The notes beneath the pieces were generated by a model, which had not been told where the DNA came from, made no database searches, and saw nothing but the letters and a program-made list of their open reading frames with translations. A program made the position numbers and the translations under genes. Source: Prostheceraeus crozeri (taxonomy: Eukaryota; Platyhelminthes; Polycladida; Euryleptidae). Taken from it: 64,000 nucleotides of DNA. The number at the start of each line of letters is the position of its first letter. Within the stretch, counting starts at the first letter, position 1. This document shows positions 27,901 through 39,935 of this stretch, in pieces. The stretch lies in NCBI GenBank assembly GCA_907163375.1, contig CAJQUW010010397.1, positions 56,001 to 120,000 of the forward strand, written 5' to 3'.

Positions 27901-30829
27901 CCCACTTATAGTTAAAAGCTTGACGAAAAGGTTCTGTAAAGAACCCACTCGATTGTAAATCATTGACTGTGTAATTTTCTCTCTTTGGCAGCCGTCCATC
28001 GTCGGAAAAATTCCATTTTAGAAATATGTATCATCTAATCACTGTATGGCTGCATCAAAGTAAGTATATAAGTGAAGTATGCAATCAGAGCATGATTTGT
28101 GGTGACATCTGTGATATTACTTTTTCGCCAGGTCTTATAAGCAGTTTTATTTGATATCTCAATTGATAACATGAGATCATTGAAATATTAAATGGAAGGG
28201 GCTGAATAGCTATGTCAAAACTATGAATCAGCGAAAAATCACATAGTTATCCGTAGACGTTTGGAAGACAAAAACATAGATGAAGTTCTATTTCTATGGC
28301 TAGAATGTCAGAGTTTATTTGGCATAGAAATTAATTGATTGTTAAGGTACTTAATAGACGACTGTAAACCACTCACTTATCTACACATTGAAGTGGGCGT
28401 TATATGATTGTTTTCTTATATTAATGCATTTGCCAATTTTTGCCCACTACTGAACATATTGTAATCTTTGTCTGGAATCTACGAATGCGTCATCTTCTTG
28501 TTGATAACCAGTTGTGCATACATTCACTGATCAGTTTTAGATTTCAATTCACTAAAATGATCACTAGAATATCGATATATCACTTAAATGATTGATTGTT
28601 AGTTAGTGACCGGTCTGATGCAAATAAGGAAAAATGATGAATGATGATCCTGCCTTAAGCTGCAGATGCTTTGTATTAATTGCATTTGAATATATTGAGC
28701 AATTAACACAATAGTTCCTCGGCTTCCGGCAAATCGTTGAAAAATAAAGCTATATTCACAACAGAAAAATGGAAAGCAACACGAAACATTCAGATGCAAG
28801 TTAAAACATTTGGGACATCGGACACTGAATTAAGGAAACGTAGATTTGATTTTATCGGTTAGAATATTATAGGCTGTATCAATTCACAAAAGGTCTTCCA
28901 ACTAAATTTATATTATAAAGCTATATAAAAAAACCAACGTTTCGCCTTTGGTTTAATCACTTATGTTAATCAAAAATCGAGTGCTGGGCATTCGAATTTA
29001 TATCTGGACGTTGTGAACAAATATCAGCTAATTCCACCGCACATGTGCGTCTGACATCGGCATTGACACTTAGCTAGTTCGGCGGGGTAATAAGTTTCCA
29101 ATCCTACGTTCAACAGTGTATAATTTTATCCTAAACATATTGTTGTTGCTAACTGGTGCTAATTACAATCAGTTTACTTCAGTTGGTTGACTAGTTGCGG
29201 TCTCACTCCCATCTAACCTGAAATTGACACTTGCATTCTTCATTCATCAAGTGCCAGGATTAGAAATAAATACTTCCATTTCTTCGCCAAATAATCGGCT
29301 TGATTGATTATTTTCTACTTGACGGAGGCCGAGTGTTGTGGAACTTTACGTTGTCTATGTGTAGGCCTACATTAATAACCACTAGCCTATGATACAAGTG
29401 CATATACATATGTATAGACCTACATTAATAATCACTGACATAAATCATCATGTCATAGTGTCCATCATTGAGTAAATAAATAGATTTCGCATCATCAGTG
29501 TCTGATTCATCCTATTTTACCTGATGTCAAACAGCATCACCCGAACTACGAAGCAAGGTTTTACAAAAATTTAAACGTTCAAAATAATTCCTATTTCGAC
29601 GAATTGTCTCGTCTAAATAACCTCACTGCATAGTTTCGGCTGCTGGTACACACTTTCACGGGGAAATAACTGGGCCTCAGTTACATGGTTATTTACACGC
29701 AACATTGCGTGCGAATGATATGTCATTTAATGTCTGATCAGTCATCATCAAATCAGGTCATGAATTGCTAATACAAAACCAACTTTATTTTTGTTGATTG
29801 AATTAGGCTGCAGAACCGCCGTTTTCCTCAAATGGAAGTGCAAACTCACATAATGCACCACCTCTCGTCAGTTGACATTCCTTTTTCTTAAATAGGCTTA
29901 CTGAAGCTTTTCTTAAAGGACGCTCGTTATTCAACGTCGCAACTTGGAAGAAGCTATTCTCTTGACATTCATGTGGTAAACTCGGTTGAATCGGATAATT
30001 TTTGCGAAATTGATTTTATTGCTCATGTATAATTTACATGGCGTGAATTAACGCCAAAAATTTGACCGACTTACTGATCCAGTTGAATGTCATATTTTTT
30101 GTACTAGATCAACCACAAATTGAATGGGATGTAAGTCAACAATGAACATCGTCATCAATGAGGTTTAGTGGACTATGTAGTCGGACATAAGTGAGTTGGC
30201 ACTAAAATGTTATTCTCTTCGTAACTGAGATGTAGAACCGTGTTCATGAGACATCAACTGTATTATATGTAGTGACCTTTTACTAGGTGTTGCGCAAATT
30301 TGACGATTAAAGTTGAATAAACCTACTATCATTAACAATAACTTACCAGACGCCATTTTACGCGGTCAGAATGATTCTTCCACAGCAAAATTTATAACGC
30401 CATGCGCCATTCAGCCTGTCGTTCACCCAGTCTCACTAAGTCACTGTCTGTCGCTGTTTGCTTTACTCTTTAATAACAACAGTCAGACAACGATTCAGTA
30501 TGACGTCACAAGTGTAAACGTCGAGTTATTTGTGTGGGAGCATCTCGTTCCATTCTCATGATGACGGTGGAATTTCCAACAGCTAGTGTACTCTGGGCAC
30601 AGTAACTTAAGACATCGCTAAAATAAGGGCATGCTGTGTTGTTTTAGGATGCACACAAGAGTCACGTGCTTCAACCACGCAGAGTTGACCTTCACTGTGA
30701 TGTGAAACGCAACATGTCCATCATATGCAAAAAATGTTACTAAAAAAAGAAAGCAAGCTTGCTTTAATCCTAGGATTCCTTTCTTCTCATTCCAGGAAAT
30801 ATTTGTATTAGATGCATCTTAAATAGGTA
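24968..30829. other. Long non-coding stretch
   Basis: No supportable gene or RNA gene. It contains two diverged tandem copies of a ~175 bp segment (about 26143-26250 and 26320-26415, sharing GCNAACATTGTTTTTCAAATTCA), short TTCGGCC-rich inverted bits around 25190-25390, and two related TAGGCCTACATTAATAAYCACT copies near 29362 and 29413. Confidence 0.5.
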
Positions 30830-32232
30830 CCGTGTGTCTCAAAAGTCCCCGGAAATGGAAATCCACAATAATTCTTTCTCATGTTTGTCAATTGCATGCT
30901 TTTATCGATTGCTTTGGTATTAGTTGATTGCCATGACATATGAATTCTTACCGCACTCTATGATTATCAATCATTAGCTATACCATTAGCTGAATTTAAA
31001 TCATAGCTACCTTCCTCTGCGCTACACCACAAACTGCTTCACACGTCAAGTTCATTCTTACTGCATCAACCCAGATGGATTGTTCAATCACAGAAAAAGT
31101 TTATGTTACCACGTGGATAATATCAGGAATGACACTCCACGACAGCATGAATAAATTTGAGGCTTAATTTCAAAAGCAAGCACCTCTAAAGTCAACACTG
31201 CATGACTGGAAAAAGAAATTACTCGAAATTGGCAATCTTTCAAGTGACCGACCTCGTAGCGGCAGACCTCGGTCAGCAACCAATGATGAGAACAAGGAGA
31301 ATGTGGTGACTGCAGTTAGAGACGATCCAACTACGTCTATTCGGCGCTTGTCCTCTGACTTGGGAATTTCTCGACCTTCCGTTCAACGAATTTTAAAGGA
31401 AGAGAAGTTTCACCCTTATAAACCTTATTACTCGCAATTTTTGTGCGATAGAGACAGTGATCGAAGATTGGAGTTCTGTGAGAAGATGATCGTGAAGATG
31501 GAGAACGATCCGGCGTTTTTGCGAAAGCTGACGTTTTGTGACGAGGCTACCTTCAGCCTTAATGGCTCGGTGAATAAACACAATGTGCATTACTGGTGTG
31601 AAGATAATCCAAAGGTGAGGGTCTTGAATCCTGGAAGAACGGAAACACTTTGCGTCTGGGCTTCCATCAGCTTCTACGGAGTCGTGGCCTGTGACATTGA
31701 TCAACGTACGATGACAGGGGCCAGATACAATGACATTCTAAAGCAGAAAATTGTGCCATATTTTAGAAGGCATCCGTAGTCGTTGTTCCAACAAGACGGT
31801 GCCAGTGTCCATTATGCCTTACAAGTGAGAGAGATTTTGAATTCAGAACTGTCTGGTCGTTGGATTGGAAGGCGGGGACCGATAGAGTGGCCAGCTCGCT
31901 CTCCAGATCTGACGCCATGCGATTACTGGTTATGGAGTTACTTGCGGTCAAAAGTTTATGCACCTGGTGAGATATTTCCAACGATTGGCTCTTTGAGAAA
32001 TAAGATTGAAAATGAGCTTGACGCCATTCCACTTGATATGTTCAAAAGAGTTTTTCGTGATTTTATAAAACGTTGTGAAATTTGTCTTCAGCATCAAGGT
32101 GAACTGTTTGAAGAATAGTGTTTGTGCAAAAACAAATAAAATAAAAGCTTTTGGATAAAATAGGCCCATTTTCAGTATATTTTTCGTAATTTGTTGTGGA
32201 TTTCCATTTCCGGGGACTTTTGAGACACACGG
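30830..32232 (+). mobile_element. DD41D (rosa-like) mariner transposon
   Basis: Terminal inverted repeats of 39 bp (30830-30868, CCGTGTGTCTCAAAAGTCCC..., and 32194-32232) are identical and flanked by TA on both sides, giving a 1403 bp element. It contains one nearly complete transposase frame. Identical repeats and few lesions indicate a recent insertion. Confidence 0.93.
31075..32118 (+). pseudogene. DD41D mariner transposase with two in-frame stops
   Basis: One frame of 348 codons from ATG 31075 to the stop at 32116 is interrupted only by TAA at 31165 and TAG at 31777. The N-terminal part has helix-turn-helix-like sequence (DDPTTSIRRLSSDLGISRPSV) preceded by the GRPRS linker motif. Catalytic residues are Asp in FCDEATF, Asp in FQQDGASVH and Asp in LTPCDYWLW. 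I count 41 residues between the second and third Asp, the spacing of the rosa/DD41D branch of Tc1-mariner. WPARSPDLTP precedes the third Asp as in related enzymes. Its mariner TA duplication and 39 bp repeats agree. Confidence 0.9.
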
Positions 32233-34904
32233 TAGATAAACAATATCTAAGCGCAAAATGTAGCAATTTCTCCACTGTTTCATCTGTAAAACCACACCAT
32301 TCAGAAATGACACGTCCATCAGCAAAATTGGCATGAAATATGAGAAGCTTGATGAATTTCATGTAGGAATCAATTGGAAAATTGAGTTGTTGCCAAAAAT
32401 TTTAGCCACGGACCTTTTTGAATTTGGTGAATATGAATTTCTGAAAATCATCTTCGCGAAAAAAGATGGAGGACATGTCGCCAAAAAGAATAAATTAAAG
32501 CAATGAGTTGATTGCACACTTACTATATTTAAACACTTTGGGCTGCATAATTGAGCTATTATCAATGCGCATCCATTGGAATTGCTTCAACTGAATTGCG
32601 CATCCATTTAGATCATTAACATTAGTTTGTGGTGTTGGTTGCGTTATTTGAGTGAATATCTTGTCTTGGCCACTATGACTATGCTTGAAATTACCAGAGG
32701 AGATGGTTGGATTTCGTAAAATCCGTGAAAATAGGTAAACTTTGAGATCCTGCTGCGAGAGTTTATTCTTCAGATATGTGATTGTCTCCAATTTACAATT
32801 AAATAAATGTATGAACATTTTCTACTCACTATCAACTATGAAATTCTTAATTTTCTAAGGTTCACGCACCTTCTGCTGATTGCTATATAGATGTTTGTTT
32901 TGTTGATTTTAGGATTGCTTTCGATTATAAAATTGAACATGTAGGCACTTAATATTGCTGTACATGCTGATATATTGCGACAGAGGAGTTCTTTCCGAAG
33001 AAATTTTGGATGTTTAAATCTGTCAACACATGTAATACATTATTGTGAATTTTTGCTGACGTCATTTTTGTCAAATTTTGTTGACGTTTCATATTACTGT
33101 AGTCTATAGGCAATGTAATCGACGATTTACTGAAGAAGAATTATTCATTGAACTGTGAAAAATTTGCCTGTTTAATCTGATCACCACTTTCTATATCCTA
33201 AGAATCTCGTCTTTGCCAATAAAGTTGATGATTTATATATACTCATTGACAAAATTTTTGAAACATTTACTTCTTTAACTTCTTTCATTTTTGACTGGTA
33301 TATATACATGTATGTATGACACCTTGATAATTTTGTCACAATCTCCACCAAGTCGCTAGCACAGAAAAACAACGCATGTAGCAGATTCAACTTTAATAGC
33401 GCGTGTGCCCTCCTCTAGCTCCAATACATTCAGTAATCCGAGATGGCATGGATTCACAAAGTTTCTGAATGAAGGATGTTTCAAGGAGAAGCCACTGCTT
33501 TGTTAGTCTTTATGAGAGAATCTTCAGGAACACTGGTGGAAGTGAATAGCGGTCTCTCACTCGCCGCCCAAGCTCGTCCCTGACTTGTTCAATGGGTGAC
33601 ACGTTCTTTAAATTCATTAATTGTCTCTGAAATGTCAATAAATATATGGTGCGTCTTACAAAATAATCGCTGCTAGTAATGTTTTTAGATAGAGTAGTTT
33701 AAAAGATACGAGATATTACTATTTTCCTAGTAAATGTTCTGTGACTGCCACTAAATTATGATGACAACATGGAGGTGCAGTAAGTAACACAAACGGAAAA
33801 AATTAACAGAATAAGTCTGACGATTAACGACTGCATAATTACATTTTAATTCCATCAAAATTTAAATTATTCAATATTGAGGAAATTTGATAAACCTACA
33901 ATTTTTTCATCACAATGAGAACTCCACGTTAATCTTCTAATTAGTATATTGCTGAGTTTAAGTGTGACTTGGTAGTCAGTAAAGTCTGAGAAAAGAATTT
34001 CGCGGAACCGCCATCGGAATCCACATCATCCAAAGGCATTCCTTGTGGATAATGCGTCAATTGTGAAAAAGGATGAGCATGTTAACCTGAACACTGCTAT
34101 CACTATTAAGGAATTGAATATCCTATATCTCGTTCCACACTGTAACGAACTTCGTGCCTCCCAGTTGCTCTCTACAATAAATTCGTGCATTTTCAAATTC
34201 AATCGAAATACCTAAAAATGTACATTTCCATATAGAAGTAATCATATTTTGAACTGAAATATTTATAAAGTGGTCTAACTTTTTTAGTATGAAAGGATAA
34301 TAGAGTGGAAGAGTTGCTGTCATAATGAGGCATGGCTTCTAGCACACACGATTAAAAAATTATAAATTGCATCTAATAATCCATGATCTCAACAACATTG
34401 CCGTCGGTTACGTGACACTTTTTGGTCAGTAGAGTTCGAGTTTTTGACTTAGGAGTCTATTATTTTTTGTATAAATCATTGATTTACGACAATGATATGA
34501 CGACATGCTACTTTCTGGGTGTATCTGCACATACGAGACTCAAAATGAAGCATCCTTGCTGTTGATCTCATCGATACATAGGCGATGATTATGTGACAAT
34601 TTGTGTCGTTGGTTATGCGACATTTTAAACTGTGGGCAGGCACGTGCTATGCTGTTAACACTTTTCTTGAAAATTAGATATCCCTATTCCTCTTCAAAAA
34701 TGTCTTGGATAACTGCATGTCTTCAACAACATTTCAACACACCTGTGTGATCTCTATCTCCATAGTAACAATGAATATGCGCACGCCGAAAATGATGCTC
34801 GAAACGGTGGGCATACGAATCTACATCAAAAGTCTACATTATCAAAAGTTAAAGACCATAATATTTAAAATGCACATGGATTATGTAGATTAATGCACTA
34901 TTTT
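32233..34904. other. Non-coding stretch with a Tc1 fragment
   Basis: Apart from the Tc1 C-terminal fragment at 33393-33604 no coding sequence is supportable. TA-rich with short repeats. Confidence 0.5.
33393..33604 (-). pseudogene. Tc1-like transposase C-terminal fragment
   Basis: Read on the minus strand this gives SPIEQVRDELGRRVRDRY...LCESMPSRITECIGARGGHTRY and a stop, the standard C-terminal signature of DD34E Tc1 transposases (the catalytic Glu lies in SPIEQ). One stop interrupts it after FLKILS. The rest of the gene is absent upstream. Confidence 0.82.
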
Positions 34905-35878
34905 AAAAAATTTAGATTATTGCCTGGCTCTTATTTACCAGAAATATTGAATTAGATTTTTTTCTGGATTTTCCGTGGTCACGCTTTACTTTTGAAACCA
35001 TAGAGAGGTGATGCCATAGTTCACCGTGAACATATTGAGAAGCCTCGATGTCGTGAAGAAAACTTCGCTTTGTGGTAGTCATCAACAAATTTCAATTCTA
35101 GATCAAAATATTCACTTATTAGTTACTTATGAAAATTGAAAGTAGCTGAAGGACAATTAGAACTAAAATCTTAAGTATAACTAATTTTGCTTTTAATATT
35201 GAAATCAATATTGAAAGTGATGTCGTGCAGCAGAGTGCGAGTATTAATCTTTTGAATTCGAGTATCTAGTACCGGTATAGTTAGAGTGATTAAATAATTT
35301 CGGGTGTGGAGCTTCGAAGTCAAAAACCTCGAGTGATGGGTCGCCTATCCAGTATATTCTATTTTTGATTTAATAGGCCGCCTAAACCATTTTTAAAAAG
35401 TTTATATTATTGCCTGCCTCATATTTACTAGAAATATTGAAATAGAATTTTTTCTGGATTTTCCTTGGTGCAACAATAAAATGACACTTCTTTTTAACTG
35501 AATTTTGTATTTATTTTTGAGGTAGTCTAAGTTCAGCGTGTTCATGCTTTTGTCAATGTGGTCACACTTTACCTTCGATTGCCATTGAGGTGATACTGTA
35601 GTTCACCGTGAACATATTGAGAAACCTCGATGTCGTGAAGAAAACTTCTCTTTGTGGTAATCATCAGCAAATTTCAATTCTAGATCAAAATATACACATA
35701 CTAGTTACTTATGATAATTGAAAGTAGCTGAAGGACAATTAGTACTAAAATCTTAAGTAGAAACTAATTTTGCTTTTAATATTGAAATCAATATTGAAAG
35801 TAATGTCATGCACCACTGTGCGAGTATTAATCTTTTGAATTTAAGCATCGAGTACCGGTATAGTTAGAGTGATTAAAT
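34905..35878 (+). repeat. Two tandem copies of a ~0.45 kb repeat
   Basis: Copy 1 (34905-35345) and copy 2 (35385-35878, continuing at 39866-39935) share long stretches such as GTTCACCGTGAACATATTGAGAA, GTAGCTGAAGGACAATTAG and GAGTACCGGTATAGTTAGAGTG. Copy 2 has a ~75 bp insertion near 35470-35560. Copy 1 reads straight through TTAAATAATTTCGGGTGTGGAG, while copy 2 is split there by the transposon at 35879-39865. Confidence 0.85.
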
Positions 35879-36674
35879 GGGCAATTTCACGTAAGCATCA
35901 ACCTCGGTGAAAAAATATTTTTTGTTGAATACAAACAATTTGACGCTTGATTTATCTGAAGAATACTTGAAATCATTAAGAATCAATAACCATATTACTT
36001 ATTCTACGACTTATAAAAAATTTCAGTCAATTTTCGGCAGACATCTGAAAATGTTTCGAAATTGTGATAATTTAACTGTTTTTTAATCGAGTGAAACTGT
36101 TTAACTGTTTTTAAAGAGTGATAGAAAACTCATATCTCAGATTATAAGCTAGATATCCCATATATATAAAGTCATCATAATTAATTAGCGAATGAAGTAC
36201 TTCCTTAGTCACCATTTCAGATCAAAAATGCGAGCGTCCGTTACGCGACGGGTGCCCATTTTCGAAAGTGTTCACTGCCCTTTCCTTTTGGGTATGATCT
36301 GTCCCCACATTGTACATCTGATAAAAGCTTGGTGCTTTGTGTCACACAGAGCAGTCAGTCAAGTTGTAGACAACCTGAGAACAAATATTTTTCTCACAGA
36401 TGACGAAGGAGAATGGCGACTTGCTGTCGGCAGGGTCGAGTCACGACCGTAGTCAGCAGCTGACTACGGCAAGCTGCTTGCCGCGTCTGATGCCCTGTAC
36501 ATGTAGATATCTATGACAGACAATAAAATTGTTCATCTAAGGCTTAGTCGGCAAGGCAGCAGGGAGGCGAATGATTTTCTCACAGCTAGCCCATGACACC
36601 TAAATTCCTATTGACTTTACGTTAACCTTAACAGAATCAAGTTGAGAGCATCATTAAACTGCTTGACTGCGTCG

Positions 36675-38654
36675 ATGGATGGTCATAAGAGCAAAGCAGC
36701 GATCCGCCAAAGGCGATACCGAGATTCTAAACGCGCCAACGAGCAACATCGACGTAAAGAAAGAGAGAGAAAGCGAATTGCAAGGGAGAAGATCAAATCG
36801 AATGGAGGTGAAGCATTGAGACAACACAGGATGAAGGAGAAAGAGCGCCACAAGAAATACAGATTATTGAAGAAGATAAAGAAGTCTGAGATTATCGCAA
36901 CGACAGATCAGCCTGAAGAACCTTACAACACACCACAGGCCCTTGGTAAGGCAGTGAAGAGAGCTCAGGACGCTTTGCCAAAGTCTCCAAGGAAGAAGCG
37001 ACGTGTTTTGGCTGACTTGCTCAGGTCACACAAGCCGAAGATTATATGCCCGCGACGAAGCAAAATAACAGAAGAGGTTTCGAGAAAAGTAAAGGACTTC
37101 CATCTCTTGGATAGTATCTTGTGGCAAGCACCAGGCCAGAAGGATATTTTCATTGAGAGAACTGTAGAAGGAAAGCGATATATCCCCAAGCGCTACATGG
37201 TGATCTCCATCAGAGAAGCGCATGCAATATTCAAATTGCAGCATGCTGACGTCGAAGTCGGTCTGACAAAGTTTAGTCTGCTGAGACCACGTCACGTATT
37301 CCTGATGTGCAATACACCTCACTCCGTCTGCATTTGTCAAATGCACGAAAACATGCGCCTTCGACTCAAAGCGATCAACTCCGTTGACCCAGGCATCAGC
37401 TATCAATTTCGTGAGTTCATATCGACCATCGTTTGTGATCAAGAAAGCGAAGATTGCATGTCATCGCAGTGCGAGTTCTGTCGCGATTCTATTGAGAATA
37501 TACACGTCGATGTTGAAGATGAGAGCCAAGAGATATCGTATCACATTTGGGCTAAGGACACTACAAAGCTGCCACAGTTGATCTCAAAGTCGGAAACAGT
37601 CAGAGATATTCTGAAAGGCATCAAGTCCGACCTCAAGCCATTCTTGCTACATACCTTCATTAAAAGGAAGCAACAGGAGTGGTTTGAAATGGCAAAATCT
37701 TCGGTAGATGGAAAGACAGTTCTCGTGCAAGTGGATTTCAGTGAAAATTTCACAATTAAGCATCAGAATGAAATCTCAAGTGCTTACTGGAGTCATAAGC
37801 AAGCTTCGCTGTTTACTTCTCATGCATGGATAACGGATAACACCAGAGAATCAATTGTGATATGGTCAGACAACTTAGAACACACAAAGTTATCAATCTA
37901 TGTCTTCGTACAAGAGATCCTCAATCATTTGACCTCGAAGTACATTGACATAAGGCATGTGAATTTTATTTCCGACGGTCCATCTTCTCAGTTCAAGCAG
38001 AAATTCTTGTTTAGCAATCTGCACTTGTCGGGCTCGCGCTTCAATATTTCAATCGATTGGAATTTCTTTGCAACGTCGCATGGGAAAGGTGTCGTCGACG
38101 GCATAGGAGGATCAACCAAGCGAATGATCTGGAACAGGATTAGATCCGGTCGTGTCGTCAACACTCCACGAGAATGCTTTGAGGTAAGTTTCGGCTACAT
38201 GTTCATGTACGTCTATATTTGATTCAGCTCTTAGTGCATTAGACGACTTGCTATCAATGTGTCTATTACATGTAAATTGAATTAAATTTTAAAGTATGCC
38301 GACACATTTTGCTGCCTACATAGGCCTAATTATTATCTGTGTTATAAAGTGGTTGGCGTCAAATTTACGTAGGCCTACATGTATGTGCATCCATAGGCCT
38401 ATCTTCTGAGGCATACGTATAGTTCTAAATTGTGAATGATTTGATTTTTCCAGCTAGCCAAGGAGGTGTTGAAGACTGTCCACTTCATGTGGATTCCAAA
38501 TGAAGAGATTGAAACCTTGGCTGATCAAATGGCTCACTATTGGAGTAAAGTGAGATCAATTCCTGGCACGCAGCAAATCCATCAAGTGAAATCAATTGAT
38601 CATTATCGTGTTGAGGAACTGCGTTCAGTACAAGCATGGACAGCAGAACAGTGA
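36675..38654 (+). CDS. Putative transposase of a widespread orphan family (RNase H-like)
   Basis: Two exons (36675-38183, 38454-38654) join in phase 0 across a GTAAGT...CAG intron of 270 bp and encode ~570 residues. ATG 36675 is the first in frame. The first ~80 residues are very basic and coiled-coil-like (RQRRYRDSKRANEQHRRKE...). A Cys cluster follows in the middle (CICQMHENMRLRLK; DCMSSQCEFC). The C-terminal half has VQVDFSENF, NFISDGPSSQFKQKFLFSNL and WNFFATSHGKGVVDGIGG, which look like the acidic-residue motifs of an RNase H-fold transposase (Asp, Asp, and a third acidic or His position). Proteins with these motifs are common in cnidarian, mollusc and echinoderm gene sets without an assigned function. 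Location inside a bounded 4 kb transposon supports the transposase role. Confidence 0.75.
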
Positions 38655-38940
38655 TCTACGCAAATCCACAGAGTAAGTTCAGCATACTGAGACTATCACA
38701 ATTTACGCGTAAGCTTACAATCCGTGTAATTCAGTGAGCTAAAAATCTGTGTACACGTGGTTTACTTCATCTACGAAAAAGGATACTACGAGTACTGTTT
38801 CCACTGCATGCTGAGATACAGTAGGTCAACTGTAGCACAGAATTTCTTTGTCGGGGTATAGGCCTATACTGTTCATACACATGTATATATGTAGCACACG
38901 CCTGTGTGCGTACTGCAGGGTGTTTAATATTCCTTTGCAG

Positions 38941-39176
38941 ACGAAGTTGCGCAGACAACTGAAGAAGCAACTGATCGGACCAGCTCTGAAATGCCGGATA
39001 CAAGCCCTGACGTCCAATGTCTCGTATGTGAGGACTACTGGAGTAACTCTCTACCAGCGGAGAAATGGATTCAGTGTCTGCACTGTAAGGAGTGGGCTCA
39101 TCAATCTTGCATTGATAGCGAAGAAGACTTGGAAAGCTACACGTGTGAATTGTGTAACATCATTAAAACTTTGTGA
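38941..39176 (+). CDS. PHD-finger exon of the 4 kb transposon
   Basis: After an acceptor (TCCTTTGCAG ending 38940) an open frame encodes CLVCEDYW...EKWIQCLHCKEWAHQSC...YTCELCN and a stop. The Cys4-His-Cys3 pattern with the aromatic residue before the final pair is a PHD finger, which binds histone tails. The preceding exon ends in a TGA at 38652-38654, and the phases do not fit without a 1 nt change, so it may be an alternative end, a broken junction or a separate exon. Confidence 0.5.
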
Positions 39177-39935
39177 TTTTAAGACTTCGTGCGCATGTGC
39201 TACACTGCATATTTACAGCACAACGTGTGCTGAGCTTCCTAAATACACATTGATTCAAATGGAATGTGAATATTTTGACTGAGTCGAATATAAAGTGGAA
39301 GTCTAGAAATTGTGCGTAAATACCAAAAAATCGAGCGTCCGTAACGTTATCCTGCAAAAATCTGTTAGAATATCATACCAGCTGTGCAGTACAATGCTAT
39401 TCTAAAGTTAAGTCGGGAAAAAGTTGGTTAAAAGTATAATTATCTACGAAATTAGGCACTTGGACAAAACGAGCGTCCGTTACGCGAGCGACCGTAACGA
39501 TGGATTGAGGTCTGTAAAATCAAGCCATCTTTGTTAATCATCAAACCAAAAGCATTTTCTTGAAGTTTTGTGTTTCTGGTTTCAGAAAAATGTAATTTAT
39601 TTGGATTATTTAATGTCAATTCGCAGAGTTTTACATTTTAAAATTAAAAAGTCAAAACGCGTTTTTCTCCGCGAGCGTCCGTTACGGCTACATTTGTGGT
39701 CGTAGAATTTGCTACAGTACGAATTTCAAATTGAATTTTTGGTAGTATATAAAGATGGATAGGACGCATATATATCTGCAAAATAAGCGCTCTATGATGT
39801 TTTTAAAAGCCTACAGAGCTTCTGAAAGCTTCCGAACGAGCGTCCGTTACTAAATGAAATTGCCCAAATAATTTCGGGTGTGGAGCTTCGAACAGTCAAA
39901 AACCTCGAGTGATGGGTATCGGTTATTGAGTACTC

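Larger units (their letters stand above)
35879..39865 (+). mobile_element. 4.0 kb DNA transposon with AAAT duplication and subterminal repeats
   Basis: It starts GGGCAATTTCA and ends TGAAATTGCCC (11 bp inverted repeats), flanked by AAAT at 35875-35878 and 39866-39869. The neighbouring uninterrupted copy of the host repeat has a single AAAT, confirming the empty site and a 4 bp duplication. The motif GAGCGTCCGTTACG occurs at 36232, 39333 (variant), 39471, 39486 (variant), 39673 and 39838, as expected of transposase-binding subterminal repeats. It carries one large spliced gene and a PHD-finger exon. Sola superfamily elements also make 4 bp duplications; membership is a suggestion only. Confidence 0.88.

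Noticed and set aside
25099..30561. Small frames scattered in the long non-coding stretch
   Set aside because: None shows a recognisable motif or a partner exon; frequency is what chance gives.
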